Of a stretch of 64,000 nt of DNA, positions 35,584 to 47,815 are shown one piece after another. The stretch is taken from contig CM036755.1 in assembly GCA_020796225.1 (NCBI GenBank), positions 15,687,317-15,751,316 on the forward strand. The letters are read 5' to 3'. The notes beneath the pieces are model-generated. The model was not told the DNA's origin, made no database searches, and saw only the letters and a program-made list of their open reading frames with translations. The position numbers and the translations under genes were made by a program. Origin of the DNA: Arion vulgaris (taxonomy: Eukaryota; Mollusca; Gastropoda; Stylommatophora; Arionidae). Each line of letters begins with the position of its first letter. The stretch's first letter is position 1.

Positions 35584-36455
35584 TTGGGACAGTCAAACTA
35601 AGAAGTTGAAGAGAGAGGATGTGCGTATTTTAGAGAGAGATAGAGAATTTCAAACTTGATGGGAAATTGTGATGTTTTGAGCATCCAACAAGTAGAGTTT
35701 TGATTGTTATTGCACATTATCCTGACCAAGAGAGAGAGAGAGAGAGATATTACCTTTAGCTGCCAGTTAGGGATTAGATTTAATAGGAAGCAGAATACTT
35801 CCTCAGGAATTTAAGTGTCGTGGATTGTGAAACCAAAGACAAACTCACATGGTTAACATACAGAGAAGTGAACTACTTGCAAGTTGAATAACTTATAACA
35901 ATCGAAGAAGACTGTGAATTATTTCCGCACTTGTGAGTTGAGAGATATTTTCGACCTTATATCCTTGTTTTTTTGCTCAACCTTACCATGTCGTTAGAAC
36001 AGAGGAAACCCATCGCCAGGAGTCACCGGACGATACTGCAAATGTTAGAATCCTAGCGACGACTAAGAACGCAGAACAATTTCATTTTTACTATCATTAC
36101 CCAGATGACCAGACGATGGAACCAGAGGACATCGATACTTCCAGCTTTACCAGGACCTAGAAGACTACCCAGAAGAACGAGGGAGAGCCAGATTCCAGGG
36201 AGGCAACCTCGACGAGTGATGCCGTTCAAGACTTCTTTTGTGATGGTTGACAGACCCTAACATTCATGATAAAATGGTCCCAAGAATTGGAACCCTTCGG
36301 TTGTTGAACATTTTACACGAGATAACATATTGACCAGTTGAGTAACAACACTCACCGACAACCCCCTCAGAGACAATTGTACATCAGATCTGAGGCCACG
36401 CTATTAGACAATTATTATTGTGGTGCCACGATTAGATCAGAGTGTTCCAGAAAAG
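35584..36455 (+). other. unique sequence with a weak protein-like stretch; 125-bp segment duplicated at 35029
   Basis: No domain was recognised. A (GA)n tract lies at 35729-35747. One forward frame from about 35978 to 36155 is open for roughly 60 codons and reads protein-like (HRQESPDDTANVRILATT, then EQFHFYYHYPDDQTMEPEDI). It follows a pyrimidine-rich tract, so a decayed exon or an LTR-element gag start is conceivable. I cannot show either. Positions 36136-36268 are the likely source of the right half of the insert at 34918-35153. Confidence 0.35.
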
Positions 36456-38895
36456 AGTACTAACCAACTAGGGTAGACAGAAGTCTGGCGATGAACATAT
36501 AAAGTCTATAACTCATGGATAAGGTAAAGAACAAGTGTGTGTGTACTAACCAACTAGGGTAGACAGAAGTCTGGTGATGAACATATAAAGTCTATAACTC
36601 ATGGATAAGGTAAAGAACAAGTGTGTGTGTACTAACCAACTAGGGTAGACAGTAGTCTGGTGATGAACATATAAAGTCTATAACTCATGGATAAGGTAAA
36701 GAACAAGTGTGTGTGTGTACTAACCAACTAGGGTAGACAGTAGTCTGGCGATGAACATATAAAGTCTATAACTCATGGATAAGGTAAAGAACAAGTGTGT
36801 GTGTACTAACCAACTAGGATAGACAGTAGTCTGGTGATGAACATATAAAGTCTATAACTCATGGATAAGGTAAAGAACAAGTGTGTGTGTGTACTAACCA
36901 ACTAGGGTAGACAGAAGTCTGGTGATGAACATATAAAGTCTATAACTCATGGATAATGTAAAGAACAAGTGTGTGTGTGTACTAACCAACTAGGGTAGAC
37001 AGAAGTCTGGTGATGAACATATAAAGTCTATAACTCATGGATAAGGTAAAGAACAAGTGTGTGTGTGTACTAACCAACTAGGGTAGACAGAAGTCTGGTG
37101 AAGAACATATAAAGTCTATAACTCATGGATAAGGTAAAGAACAAGTGTGTGTGTGTACTAACCAACTAGGGTAGACAGAAGTCTGGTGATGAACATATAA
37201 AGTCTATAACTCATGGATAAGGTAAAGAACAAGTGTGTGTGTACTAACCTACTAGGGTAGACAGTAGTCTGGTGATGAACATATAAAGTCTATAACTCAT
37301 GGATAAGGTAAAGAACAAGTGTGTGTGTGTACTAACCAACTAGGGTAGACAGAAGTCTGGCGATGAACATATAAAGTCTATAACTCATGGATAAGGTAAA
37401 GAACAAGTGTGTGTGTACTAACCAACTAGGGTAGACAGAAGTCTGGCGATGAACATATAAAGTCTATAACTCATGGATACGGTAAAGAACAAGTGTGTGT
37501 GTGTACTAACCAACTAGGGTAGACAGAAGTCTGGTGATGAACATATAAAGTCTATAACTCATGGATAAGGTAAAGAACAAGTGTGTGTGTACTAACCAAC
37601 TAGGGTAGACAGTAGTCTGGTGATGAACATATAAAGTCTATAACTCATGGATAAGGTAAAGAACAAGTGTGTGTGTACTAACCAACTAGGGTAGACAGAA
37701 GTCTGGTGATGAACATATAAAGTCTATAACTCATGGATAAGGTAAAGAACAAGTGTGTGTGTACTAACCAACTAGGGTAGACAGAAGTCTGGTGATGAAC
37801 ATATAAAGTCTATAACTCATGGATAAGGTAAAGAACAAGTGTGTGTGTACTAACCAACTAGGGTAGACAGTAGTCTGGTGATGAACATATAAAGTCTATA
37901 ACTCATGGATAAGGTAAAGAACAAGTGTGTGTGTGTACTAACCAACTAGGGTAGACAGAAGTCTGGTGAAGAACATATAAAGTCTATAACTCATGGATAA
38001 GGTAAAGAACAAGTGTGTGTGTGTACTAACCAACTAGGGTAGACAGAAGTCTGGTGATGAACATATAAAGTCTATAACTCATGGATAAGGTAAAGAACAA
38101 GTGTGTGTGTGTACTAACCAACTAGGGTAGACAGTAGTCTGGTGAAGAACATATAAAGTCTATAACTCATGGATAAGGTAAAGAACAAGTGTGTGTGTGT
38201 ACTAACCAACTAGGGTAGACAGTAGTCTGGTGATGAACATATAAAGTCTATAACTCATGGATAAGGTAAAGAACAAGTGTGTGTATACTAACCTACTAGG
38301 GTAGACAGCGGTCTGGTGATGAACATATAAAGTCTATAACTCATGGATAAGGTAAAGAACAAGTGTGTGTGTGTACTAACCAACTAGGGTAGACAGAAGT
38401 CTGGTGAAGAACATATAAAGTCTATAACTCATGGATAAGGTAAAGAACAAGTGTGTGTGTACTAACCTACTAGGGTAGACAGTAGTCTGGTGATGAACAT
38501 ATAAAGTCTATAACTCATGGATAAGGTAAAGAACAAGTGTGTGTGTGTACTAACCAACTAGGGTAGACAGAAGTCTGGCGATGAACATATAAAGTCTATA
38601 ACTCATGGATAAGGTAAAGAACAAGTGTGTGTGTACTAACCAACTAGGGTAGACAGAAGTCTGGCGATGAACATATAAAGTCTATAACTCATGGATACGG
38701 TAAAGAACAAGTGTGTGTGTACTAACCAACTAGGGTAGACAGAAGTCTGGTGATGAACATATAAAGTCTATAACTCATGGATAAGGTAAAGAACAAGTGT
38801 GTGTGTGTACTAACCTACTAGGGTAGACAGCGGTCTGGTGATGAACATATAAAGTCTATAACTCATGGATAAGGTAAAGAACAAGTGTGTGTTAC
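36456..38895. repeat. 87-bp minisatellite, 28 copies, with internal (GT)n and higher-order duplication
   Basis: The unit contains actaaccaactagggtagac, agaagtctggtgatgaacat, ataaagtctataactcatgg and ataaggtaaagaacaagtg. It ends in a (gt)n run of variable length, so units are about 84-88 bp. Diagnostic variants (acctactag, gtctggcgatg, ggatacggtaaag) recur together 1,218 bp apart, at 37243-37490 and 38461-38705. That is a block of 14 units copied once. Confidence 0.96.
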
Positions 38896-39100
38896 AGTTT
38901 TATGTGAACTGAAGTATTTACCATGTGCTATTGACTATAGCCTAATCCTAGCCAGAGACACAGACAAAATGGGAGAAGAATAACTCATGGATAAGGTAAA
39001 GAACAAGTGTGTGTTACAGTTTTATGTGAACTGAAGTATTTACCATGTGCTATTGACTATAGCTTAATCCTAGTCAGACACAGACAAAATGAGAGAAGAA
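38860..39100. repeat. 122-bp direct duplication at the array edge
   Basis: The end of the last 87-bp unit plus about 85 bp of unique flank (ttacagttttatgtgaactg, then accatgtgctattgactata) is repeated once. Offset is 122 bp. Confidence 0.9.
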
Positions 39101-39460
39101 TAAAGTGTATGTATGATTGAATTGGGGAGATTGCTCCAATGACTTTAGAAGATTTGTACAGAAAAATGTATTACCATTAATTGGTTTGCTTTTGTTGATG
39201 TCATTATTAAAGACCTAAGAAAGTGTTTGTATATTAATTTCTCTGCTATAGACAGATTGAAGTATTATTTCTAGTCATGAAATAATGTTCAACCTTGTAC
39301 ACTATAGCTTGATGTGTTATTAGTATATGCATTCATTGTCTGTTAAACAAGTGGTAATAGAGAAGAGTTTAAATTCTTAGAGCCTAAGAATTGGAACAGT
39401 GCCGACCTCTAATCGTGTATTGATCAGTTGTAACCTCTTCGGATGAGTTAAGAAACCAAG
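39101..39460. other. unique AT-rich sequence, nothing recognised
   Basis: No ORF or RNA gene was seen between the duplication and the Penelope fragment. Confidence 0.6.
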
Positions 39461-39473
39461 TAAGGTTTTATTT

Positions 39474-39695
39474 AGTGAAACACGTACAAACAAAGTACTA
39501 TAGTTTTACAAAATACATAAACAGTGACCATAAACAGCAACGTTTCGACCAACAAGGCCTTTATCAAGCAAACGAACAAACAGGAGTGACAAATTAAAAT
39601 GAAACACAAATGGATGACCAAATACCAACGTATCTACGGAAAATCTGGAATCTTCCTTAGAATACGTTTCCAACGTATCTATGGAAAATCTGAAA
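39474..39695 (-). mobile_element. Penelope-like terminal fragment with 13-bp TSD
   Basis: The 222-bp insert begins agtgaaacacgtacaaacaa and contains caacgtttcgacc, aaggcctttatcaagcaaac and acgtatctacggaaaatctg. The 39461-39473 sequence taaggttttattt is repeated exactly at 39696-39708. Minus orientation, matching the arms of 30450-31346. It is 5'-truncated and has no coding part. Confidence 0.9.
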
Positions 39696-39865
39696 TAAGG
39701 TTTTATTTGGAACCTTCAAGGATCATTGAGAAGATTTGCAGTACGATCGATCTTTGTTCGGCCATTCTTTGATGGTACTCCTTCGTTAGAGTATTATTTC
39801 TTCTTCTTTATTTTTCTCTCTAACCTTTCCAGGAGCCTTGTCTACGAGCTCACCCTCTTACAGAT

Positions 39866-40032
39866 TAGATAGGCAGACAGACAGATAGACAGACATATAG
39901 ATAGGCAGATAGATAGATAGGCAGATAGACAGGCAGATAGACAGACAGATAAACAGGCAGATAGATAGACAGACAGATAAACAGACAGGTAGACAGACAG
40001 GAAGATAGACATGCAGATAGACAGACAGATAG
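39866..40032. repeat. (GATA/GACA)n microsatellite
   Basis: About 165 bp of mixed gata, gaca and ggca units. The minus frame across it is a low-complexity artefact. Confidence 0.96.
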
Positions 40033-40249
40033 AGAAGTTAATGACAAAGAAGAAAAAGTAGAAACCTACTTGGATTCTAATTTATTCTGATAGTCACGTA
40101 TCATAGCAGTGACCACTTCCTGGTGGTCAGTAGCAATAGCTTCCATGTCCAGCTTCAAACATCGCAGTCCAGGTAACATGGTCTCCACTATTAACTGTTC
40201 ACTTAGGACTGGTTTATGAGGTTAAGTTTCTCAACAGATAGTTTAACAT

Positions 40250-42158
40250 TAACAAATTGAAACTAGAGAATCAAGACACTGTATACCTGTCAAATATAAA
40301 CTAGAGAATCAAGACAGTGTATACCTGTCAAATATAAACTAGAGAATCAAGACACTGTATACCTGTCAAATATAAACTAGAGAATCAAGACACTGTATAC
40401 CTGTCAAATATAAACTAGAGAATCAAGACACTGTATACCTGTCAAATATAAACTAGAGAATCAAGACACTGTATACCTGTCAAATATAAACTAGAGAATC
40501 AAGACACTGTATACCTGTCAAATATAAACTAGAGAATCAAGACACTGTATAACTGCCAAATATAAACTAGAGAATCAAGACACTGTATACCTGCCAAATA
40601 TAAACTAGAGAATCAAGACACTGTATACCTGCCAAATATAAACTAGAGAATCAAGACACTGTATACCTGCCAAATATAAACTAGAGAATCAAGACACTGT
40701 ATACCTGCCAAATATAAACTAGAGAATCAAGACACTGTATACCTGCCAAATATAAACTAGAGAATCAAGACACTGTATACCTGCCAAATATAAACTAGAG
40801 AATCAAGACACTGTATACCTGCCAAATATAAACTAGAGAATCAAGACACTGTATACCTGCCAAATATAAACTAGAGAATCAAGACACTGTATACCTGCCA
40901 AATATAAACTAGAGAATCAAGACACTGTATACCTGCCAAATATAAACTAGAGAATCAAGACACTGTATACCTGCCAAATATAAACTAGAGAATCAAGACA
41001 CTGTATACCTGCCAAATATAAACTAGAGAATCAAGACACTGTATACCTGCCAAATATAAACTAGAGAATCAAGACACTGTATACCTGCCAAATATAAACT
41101 AGAGAATCAAGACACTGTATACCTGCAAATATAAACTAGAGAATCAAGACACTGTATACCTGCCAAATATAAACTAGAGAATCAAGACACTGTATACCTG
41201 CCAAATATAAACTAGAGAATCAAGACACTGTATACCTGCCAAATATAAACTAGAGAATCAAGACACTGTATACCTGCCAAATATAAACTAGAGAATCAAG
41301 ACACTGTATACCTGCCAAATATAAACTAGAGAATCAAGACACTGTATACCTGCCAAATATAAACTAGAGAATCAAGACACTGTATACCTGCCAAATATAA
41401 ACTAGAGAATCAAGACACTGTATACCTGCCAAATATAAACTAGAGAATCAAGACACTGTATACCTGCCAAATATAAACTAGAGAATCAAGACACTGTATA
41501 CCTGCCAAATATAAACTAGAGAATCAAGACACTGTATACCTGCCAAATATAAACTAGAGAATCAAGACACTGTATACCTGCCAAATATAAACTAGAGAAT
41601 CAAGACACTGTATACCTGCCAAATATAAACTAGAGAATCAAGACACTGTATACCTGCCAAATATAAACTAGAGAATCAAGACACTGTATACCTGCCAAAT
41701 ATAAACTAGAGAATCAAGACACTGTATACCTGCCAAATATAAACTAGAGAATCAAGACACTGTATACCTGCCAAATATAAACTAGAGAATCAAGACACTG
41801 TATACCTGCCAAATATAAACTAGAGAATCAAGACACTGTATACCTGCCAAATATAAACTAGAGAATCAAGACACTGTATACCTGCCAAATATAAACTAGA
41901 GAATCAAGACACTGTATACCTGCCAAATATAAACTAGAGAATCAAGACACTGTATACCTGCCAAATATAAACTAGAGAATCAAGACACTGTATACCTGTC
42001 AAATATAAACTAGAGAATCAAGACACTGTATACCTGCCAAATATAAACTAGAGAATCAAGACACTGTATACCTGCCAAATATAAACTAGAGAATCAAGAC
42101 ACTGTATACCTGCAAATATAAACTAGAGAATCAAGACACTGTATACCTGCCAAATATA
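40250..42158. repeat. 38-bp minisatellite, about 50 copies
   Basis: The unit is aaatataaactagagaatca plus agacactgtatacctgcc. The first seven or so units carry cctgtc, all later ones cctgcc, with one stray cctgtc near 41998. Two units lack one c (41126, 42113). It is highly homogeneous and was interrupted at its right end by a SINE at 42171. Confidence 0.97.
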
Positions 42159-42170
42159 AACTAGAGTATC

Positions 42171-42405
42171 TTCTTCTTCTTCTTCTTCGAACGCTTCATA
42201 TCGACCAATTGTTAACCAGTCTTTGTGATTTATGTTGTGTCAGTTATGCGCCTACAAGTAGGCCAGCACATCTGATTTCTGTGCCGCTTTTTATTTACAA
42301 GGGTGGTTTCCCTAGGCCCCTACCTCAGTCGCCTCTAAGGGCATGCCTTGTAGGTCACAGTGTTACTATTCTTTGCTCCACTTGAGCGCCCTGGTAACAC
42401 AGGCG
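42171..42405 (-). mobile_element. SINE-like GAA-tail family, copy 2, TSD-flanked
   Basis: A 235-bp insert with a ttc run at its left end, meaning a (GAA)n tail on the minus strand. Homologous to 4262-4513 and 48803-49062. The flank aactagagtatc (42159-42170) matches aactggagtatc (42406-42417). The gtatc in the last left unit is typical of the right-hand subfamily, not of the left-hand gaatc units. That supports a real duplication of the target. Confidence 0.88.
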
Positions 42406-42640
42406 AACTGGAGTATCAAGACATGCTTTATGACTCAAATATAAACTGGAGTATCAAGACATGCTTTATCTCTCAAATATAAACTGGAGTATCAAGACAT
42501 GCTTTATCTCTCAAATATAAACTGGAGTATCAAGACATGCTTTATCTCTCAAATATAAACTGGAGTATCAAGACATGCTTTATCTCTCAAATATAAACTG
42601 GAGTATCAAGACATGCTGTATCTCTCAATATAAACTAGAT
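42406..42640. repeat. 38-bp minisatellite, diverged subfamily, 6 copies
   Basis: The unit is aaatataaactggagtatca plus agacatgctttatctctc. It has the same length and clear homology to the array left of the SINE, but forms a distinct subfamily. Confidence 0.95.
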
Positions 42641-42699
42641 ATAAATGTAATATTTTGTGAATACCTCTTTATACTATCCTTTATACAATGTTCCATGAC

Positions 42700-42800
42700 A
42701 AACACTATCTCCTGCTGTCTATGACAACACTATATCATGCTGTCCATGATCTCTCATGCTGTCCATGATCTCTCATGCTGTCCATGACACTACATTGATA
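42700..42800. repeat. short catgctgtccatgatctct repeat
   Basis: Three to four imperfect copies of ctcatgctgtccatgat. Confidence 0.75.
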
Positions 42801-42848
42801 CATTATTTCCATTATTGATCAGTGACGTCATTACTTATCCTTTGTTAC

Positions 42849-43432
42849 ATTTATCAAAAGTTATTGCCTGCACATCTATTTCATCTCTGACCGCCATCGT
42901 CGACAATTTATCAAAAGTTATTGCCTGCACATCTATTTCATCTCTGACCGCCATCGTCGACAATTTATCAAAAGTTATTGCCTGCACATCTATTTCATCT
43001 CTGACCGCCATCGTCGACAATTTATCAAAAGTTATTGCCTGCACATCTATTTCATCTCTGACCGCCATCGTCGACAATTTATCAAAAGTTATTGCCTGCA
43101 CATCTATTTCATCTCTGACCGCCATCGTCGACAATTTATCAAAAGTTATTGCCTGCACATCTATTTCATCTCTGACCGCCATCGTCGACAATTTATCAAA
43201 AGTTATTGCCTGCACATCTATTTCATCTCTGACCGCCATCGTCGACAATTTATCAAAAGTTATTGCCTGCACATCTATTTCATCTCTGACCGCCATCGTC
43301 GACAATTTATCAAAAGTTATTGCCTGCACATCTATTTCATCTCTGACCGCCATCGTCGACAATTTATCAAAAGTTATTGCCTGCACATCTATTTCATCTC
43401 TGACCGCCATTATCGACAAGTTCTCCACGTTA
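42849..43432. repeat. 57-bp minisatellite, 10 nearly identical copies
   Basis: The unit contains tttatcaaaagttattgcct, gcacatctatttcatctctg and accgccatcgtcgacaa. Copies 1 to 9 look identical and the last differs at cattatcgacaag. Open frames of 209 codons (plus, 42815-43444) and 197 codons (minus, 43428-42835) run through it with a 19-residue period. The minus frame repeats MAVRDEIDVQAITFDKLST, which is unusually protein-like for array DNA. It has no start context, domain or flanking exon that I can see. Confidence 0.95.
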
Positions 43433-44023
43433 AGCTGTCACTAACTAGATTATTCATATATGCAGGCAGAATTGAAGATAATACCACAGTTTGCCAGATA
43501 TTTGAAGATATTTTCTCATCAGTTGAGCACAATCTAATAATAACAACAATATAACACGATCATGTCCCGCCAGTCCTACACCGCCCTAACACCGGGTAAC
43601 ACAGGCAGTACAGAAAGTTAACAACTCCACATAAAACACACATAAACTAGTAAAACCATATTATGAGTTCCTAGTGTGTTTTTGTCAAACTCATTGAATG
43701 TCGTGGCTGTTTCAACAATTCATATGAAATAATTACTTGTGTAATATTTCTGACATCTTACCCTAATGTCTGACGCTTCAGTTTTGATTTCATACAATAA
43801 ATAGATTTGGTTTGTGTTAGGCTGTTTCCAATATTTAATCTTCTCCAACTTTCATTTAACGGCCAATGTAAAGGGACATAATTACTTCTAGGATTACTAA
43901 TTGAATCTTTCTGTTTCGCTGACTGCTATCTCCCTTCCTAGATATATTGTATATATGTAATATAAATGGTGTTGTCTTTGTGTGTGTTTATGTATCAAAT
44001 CTCCAGTCATCTTTCTTATTAAG
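43433..44023. other. unique sequence, nothing recognised
   Basis: There is no convincing ORF, RNA gene or TE motif in this 590-bp gap between arrays. Confidence 0.6.
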
Positions 44024-47000
44024 ATCTATGTTCTAGTTTATTCAGTGTTTATTCTGTCTATATGTGTCCTAGATCTATGTTCTAGTTTATTTAGTGTTTA
44101 TTCTGTCTATATGTGTCCTAGATCTATGTTCTAGTTTATTTAGTGTTTATTCTGTCTATATGTGTCCTAGATCTATGTTCTAGTTTATTTAGTGTTTATT
44201 CTGTCTATATGTGTCCTAGATCTATGTTCTAGTTTATTTAGTGTTTATTCTGTCTATGTGTGTCCTAGATCTATGTTCTAGTTTATTCAGTGTTTATTCT
44301 GTCTATATGTGTCCTAGATCTATGTTCTAGTTTATTCAGTGTTTATTCTGTCTATATGTGTCCTAGATCTATGTTCTAGTTTATTTAGTGTTTATTCTGT
44401 CTATATGTGTCCTAGATCTATGTTCTAGTTTATTCAGTGTTTATTCTGTCTATATGTGTCCTAGATCTATGTTCTAGTTTATTCAGTGTTTATTCTGTCT
44501 ATATGTGTCCTAGATCTATGTTCTAGTTTATTCAGTGTTTATTCTGTCTATATGTGTCCTAGATCTATGTTCTAGTTTATTTAGTGTTTATTCTGTCTAT
44601 ATGTGTCCTAGATCTATGTTCTAGTTTATTTAGTGTTTATTCTGTCTATATGTGTCCTAGATCTATGTTCTAGTTTATTCAGTGTTTATTCTGTCTATGT
44701 GTGTCCTAGATCTATGTTCTAGTTTATTTAGTGTTTATTCTGTCCATATGTGTCCTAGATCTATGTTCTAGTTTATTTAGTGTTTATTCTGTCTATATGT
44801 GTCCTAGATCTATGTTCTAGTTTATTCAGTGTTTATTCTGTCTATATGTGTCCTAGATCTATGTTCTAGTTTATTTAGTGTTTATTCTGTCTATATGTGT
44901 CCTAGATCTATGTTCTAGTTTATTTAGTGTTTATTCTGTCTATGTGTGTCCTAGATCTATGTTCTAGTTTATTTAGTGTTTATTCTGTCTATGTGTGTCC
45001 TAGATCTATGTTCTAGTTTATTTAGTGTTTATTCTGTCTATGTGTGTCCTAGATCTATGTTCTAGTTTATTTAGTGTTTATTCTGTCTATATGTGTCCTA
45101 GATCCATGTTCTAGTTTATTTAGTGTTTATTCTGTCTATGTGTGTCCTAGATCCATGTTCTAGTTTATTTAGTGTTTATTCTGTCTATGTGTGTCCTAGA
45201 TCTATGTTCTAGTTTATTTAGTGTTTATTCTGTCTATATGTGTCCTAGATCTATGTTCTAGTTTATTTAGTGTTTATTCTGTCTATATGTGTCCTAGATC
45301 TATGTTCTAGTTTATTTAGTGTTTATTCTGTCTATATGTGTCCTAGATCTATGTTCTAGTTTATTTAGTGTTTATTCTGTCTATATGTGTCCTAGATCTA
45401 TGTTCTAGTTTATTTAGTGTTTATTCTGTCTATATGTGTCCTAGATCTATGTTCTAGTTTATTTAGTGTTTATTCTGTCCATATGTGTCCTAGATCTATG
45501 TTCTAGTTTATTTAGTGTTTATTCTGTCCATATGTGTCCTAGATCTATGTTCTAGTTTATTTAGTGTTTATTCTGTACATATGTGTCCTAGATCTATGTT
45601 CTAGTTTATTTAGTGTTTATTCTGTCTATATGTGTCCTAGATCTATGTTCTAGTTTATTTAGTGTTTATTCTGTCCATATGTGTCCTAGATCTATGTTCT
45701 AGTTTATTTAGTGTTTATTCTGTCCATATGTGTCCTAGATCTATGTTCTAGTTTATTTAGTGTTTATTCTGTCTATATGTGTCCTAGATCTATGTTCTAG
45801 TTTATTTAGTGTTTATTCTGTCTATATGTGTCCTAGATCTATGTTCTAGTTTATTTAGTGTTTATTCTGTCCATATGTGTCCTAGATCTATGTTCTAGTT
45901 TATTTAGTGTTTATTCTGTCCATATGTGTCCTAGATCTATGTTCTAGTTTATTTAGTGTTTATTCTGTCTATATGTGTCCTAGATCTATGTTCTAGTTTA
46001 TTTAGTGTTTATTCTGTCTATATGTGTCCTAGATCTATGTTCTAGTTTATTTAGTGTTTATTCTGTCCATATGTGTCCTAGATCTATGTTCTAGTTTATT
46101 TAGTGTTTATTCTGTCTATGTGTGTCCTAGATCTATGTTCTAGTTTATTTAGTGTTTATTCTGTCTATATGTGTCCTAGATCTATGTTCTAGTTTATTTA
46201 GTGTTTATTCTGTCTATGTGTGTCCTAGATCTATGTTCTAGTTTATTTAGTGTTTATTCTGTCTATATGTGTCCTAGATCTATGTTCTAGTTTATTTAGT
46301 GTTTATTCTGTCTATATGTGTCCTAGATCTATGTTCTAGTTTATTTAGTGTTTATTCTGTCTATATGTGTCCTAGATCTATGTTCTAGTTTATTTAGTGT
46401 TTATTCTGTCTATATGTGTCCTAGATCTATGTTCTAGTTTATTTAGTGTTTATTCTGTCTATATGTGTCCTAGATCTATGTTCTAGTTTATTTAGTGTTT
46501 ATTCTGTCTATATGTGTCCTAGATCTATGTTCTAGTTTATTTAGTGTTTATTCTGTCTATATGTGTCCTAGATCTATGTTCTAGTTTATTTAGTGTTTAT
46601 TCTGTCTATATGTGTCCTAGATCTATGTTCTAGTTTATTTAGTGTTTATTCTGTCTATATGTGTCCTAGATCTATGTTCTAGTTTATTTAGTGTTTATTC
46701 TGTCCATATGTGTCCTAGATCTATGTTCTAGTTTATTTAGTGTTTATTCTGTCTATATGTGTCCTAGATCTATGTTCTAGTTTATTTAGTGTTTATTCTG
46801 TCCATATGTGTCCTAGATCTATGTTCTAGTTTATTTAGTGTTTATTCTGTCTATATGTGTCCTAGATCTATGTTCTAGTTTATTTAGTGTTTATTCTGTC
46901 CATATGTGTCCTAGATCTATGTTCTAGTTTATTTAGTGTTTATTCTGTCCATATGTGTCCTAGATCTATGTTCTAGTTTATTTAGTGTTTATTCTGTCCA

Positions 47001-47045
47001 TATGTGTCCTAGATCTATGTTCTAGTTTATTTAGTGTTTATTCTG
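44024..47045. repeat. 49-bp minisatellite, about 62 copies
   Basis: The unit is ctagatctatgttctagttt plus attYagtgtttattctgtcY and atRtgtgtc. Binary variants (ttcag or tttag; gtctat or gtccat; atatg or atgtg) are distributed in blocks. ttcag is confined mostly to the left third and gtccat to the right half. Confidence 0.97.
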
Positions 47046-47165
47046 TCTATGTCCTTGATAAAGATCCATGATCGAAACGTACGATTGTTAGTTTATATTG
47101 AATTACACTTTTTGCTTACTAATGTGGTACTATACACACGTGTCTTTGTCCTTAAACGCCAATTT
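47046..47165 (+). mobile_element. possible Penelope-type terminus with conserved hairpin
   Basis: The array stops at gtctat and is followed by ccttgataaagatccatgat then cgaaacgta. This is the same TGATAAA-stem-GAAACG signature as in the Penelope arms of this window, but with different stem bases. Downstream sequence does not otherwise match those arms, so it may be another family. Confidence 0.45.
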
Positions 47166-47319
47166 ACTTAGTATCACCGCAGCCTACCCACGGTTGTCTC
47201 CAGATCTGCAGACCAGATATGTAGATTGCCGTACATCGCCTGAGTCGACACAGGAACAACTTCCTTGAGAACGTCAAACTCTAGAATTATGAAATTGTGA
47301 TAGTTTATTAGTGCAAGAA

Positions 47320-47815
47320 TTCATAGGTCGCCACACGGAGACTATTGTCAACTTTTAGACAAGTTATAAATGAATTCATAGGTGAACCCACGGAGACTAT
47401 TGTCAACTCTTAGACAAGTTATAAGTGAATTCATAGGTGAATCCACGGAGACTATTGTCAACTCTTAGACAAGTTATAAGTGAATTCGTAGGTGAACACA
47501 CGGAGACTATTGTCAACTCTTAGACAAGTTATAAGTGAATTCGTAGGTGAACACATGGAGACTATTGTCAACTCTTAGACAAGTTATAAGTGAATTCATA
47601 GGTGAATCCACGGAGACTATTGTCAACTCTTAGACAAGTTATAAGTGAATTCATAGGTGAACCCACGGAGACTATTGTCAACTCTTAGACAAATTATAAG
47701 TGAATTCGTAGGTCCCCCTTCCCATCCCCGAGACTATTGCCAACTTTTAGACAAGTTATAAGTGAATTCGTAGGTCGCCCCACCGAGACTATTGTCAACG
47801 TTTAGACAAATTATT
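47320..47815. repeat. 55-bp minisatellite, 9 copies
   Basis: The unit contains tagacaagttataagtgaat, tcRtaggtgaacYcacggag and actattgtcaactct. The last two units are more diverged. Confidence 0.94.

Noticed and set aside
33700..35596. 440- and 333-codon minus-strand ORFs
   Set aside because: They arise from the 27/28-bp array and show no domain.
36268..39460. LTR pair (caagaattggaac near 36277 and aagaattggaac near 39385) bracketing the 87-bp array
   Set aside because: Similarity is limited to about a dozen bases, with no LTR-length match, primer-binding site or gag-pol between.
39865..40047. 60-codon hydrophobic ORF
   Set aside because: It is a low-complexity translation of the GATA/GACA microsatellite.
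42835..43428. 197-codon minus ORF as a real repeat protein gene
   Set aside because: The opposite strand is equally open, and there is no flanking exon or signal. It is kept only as a finding to check.
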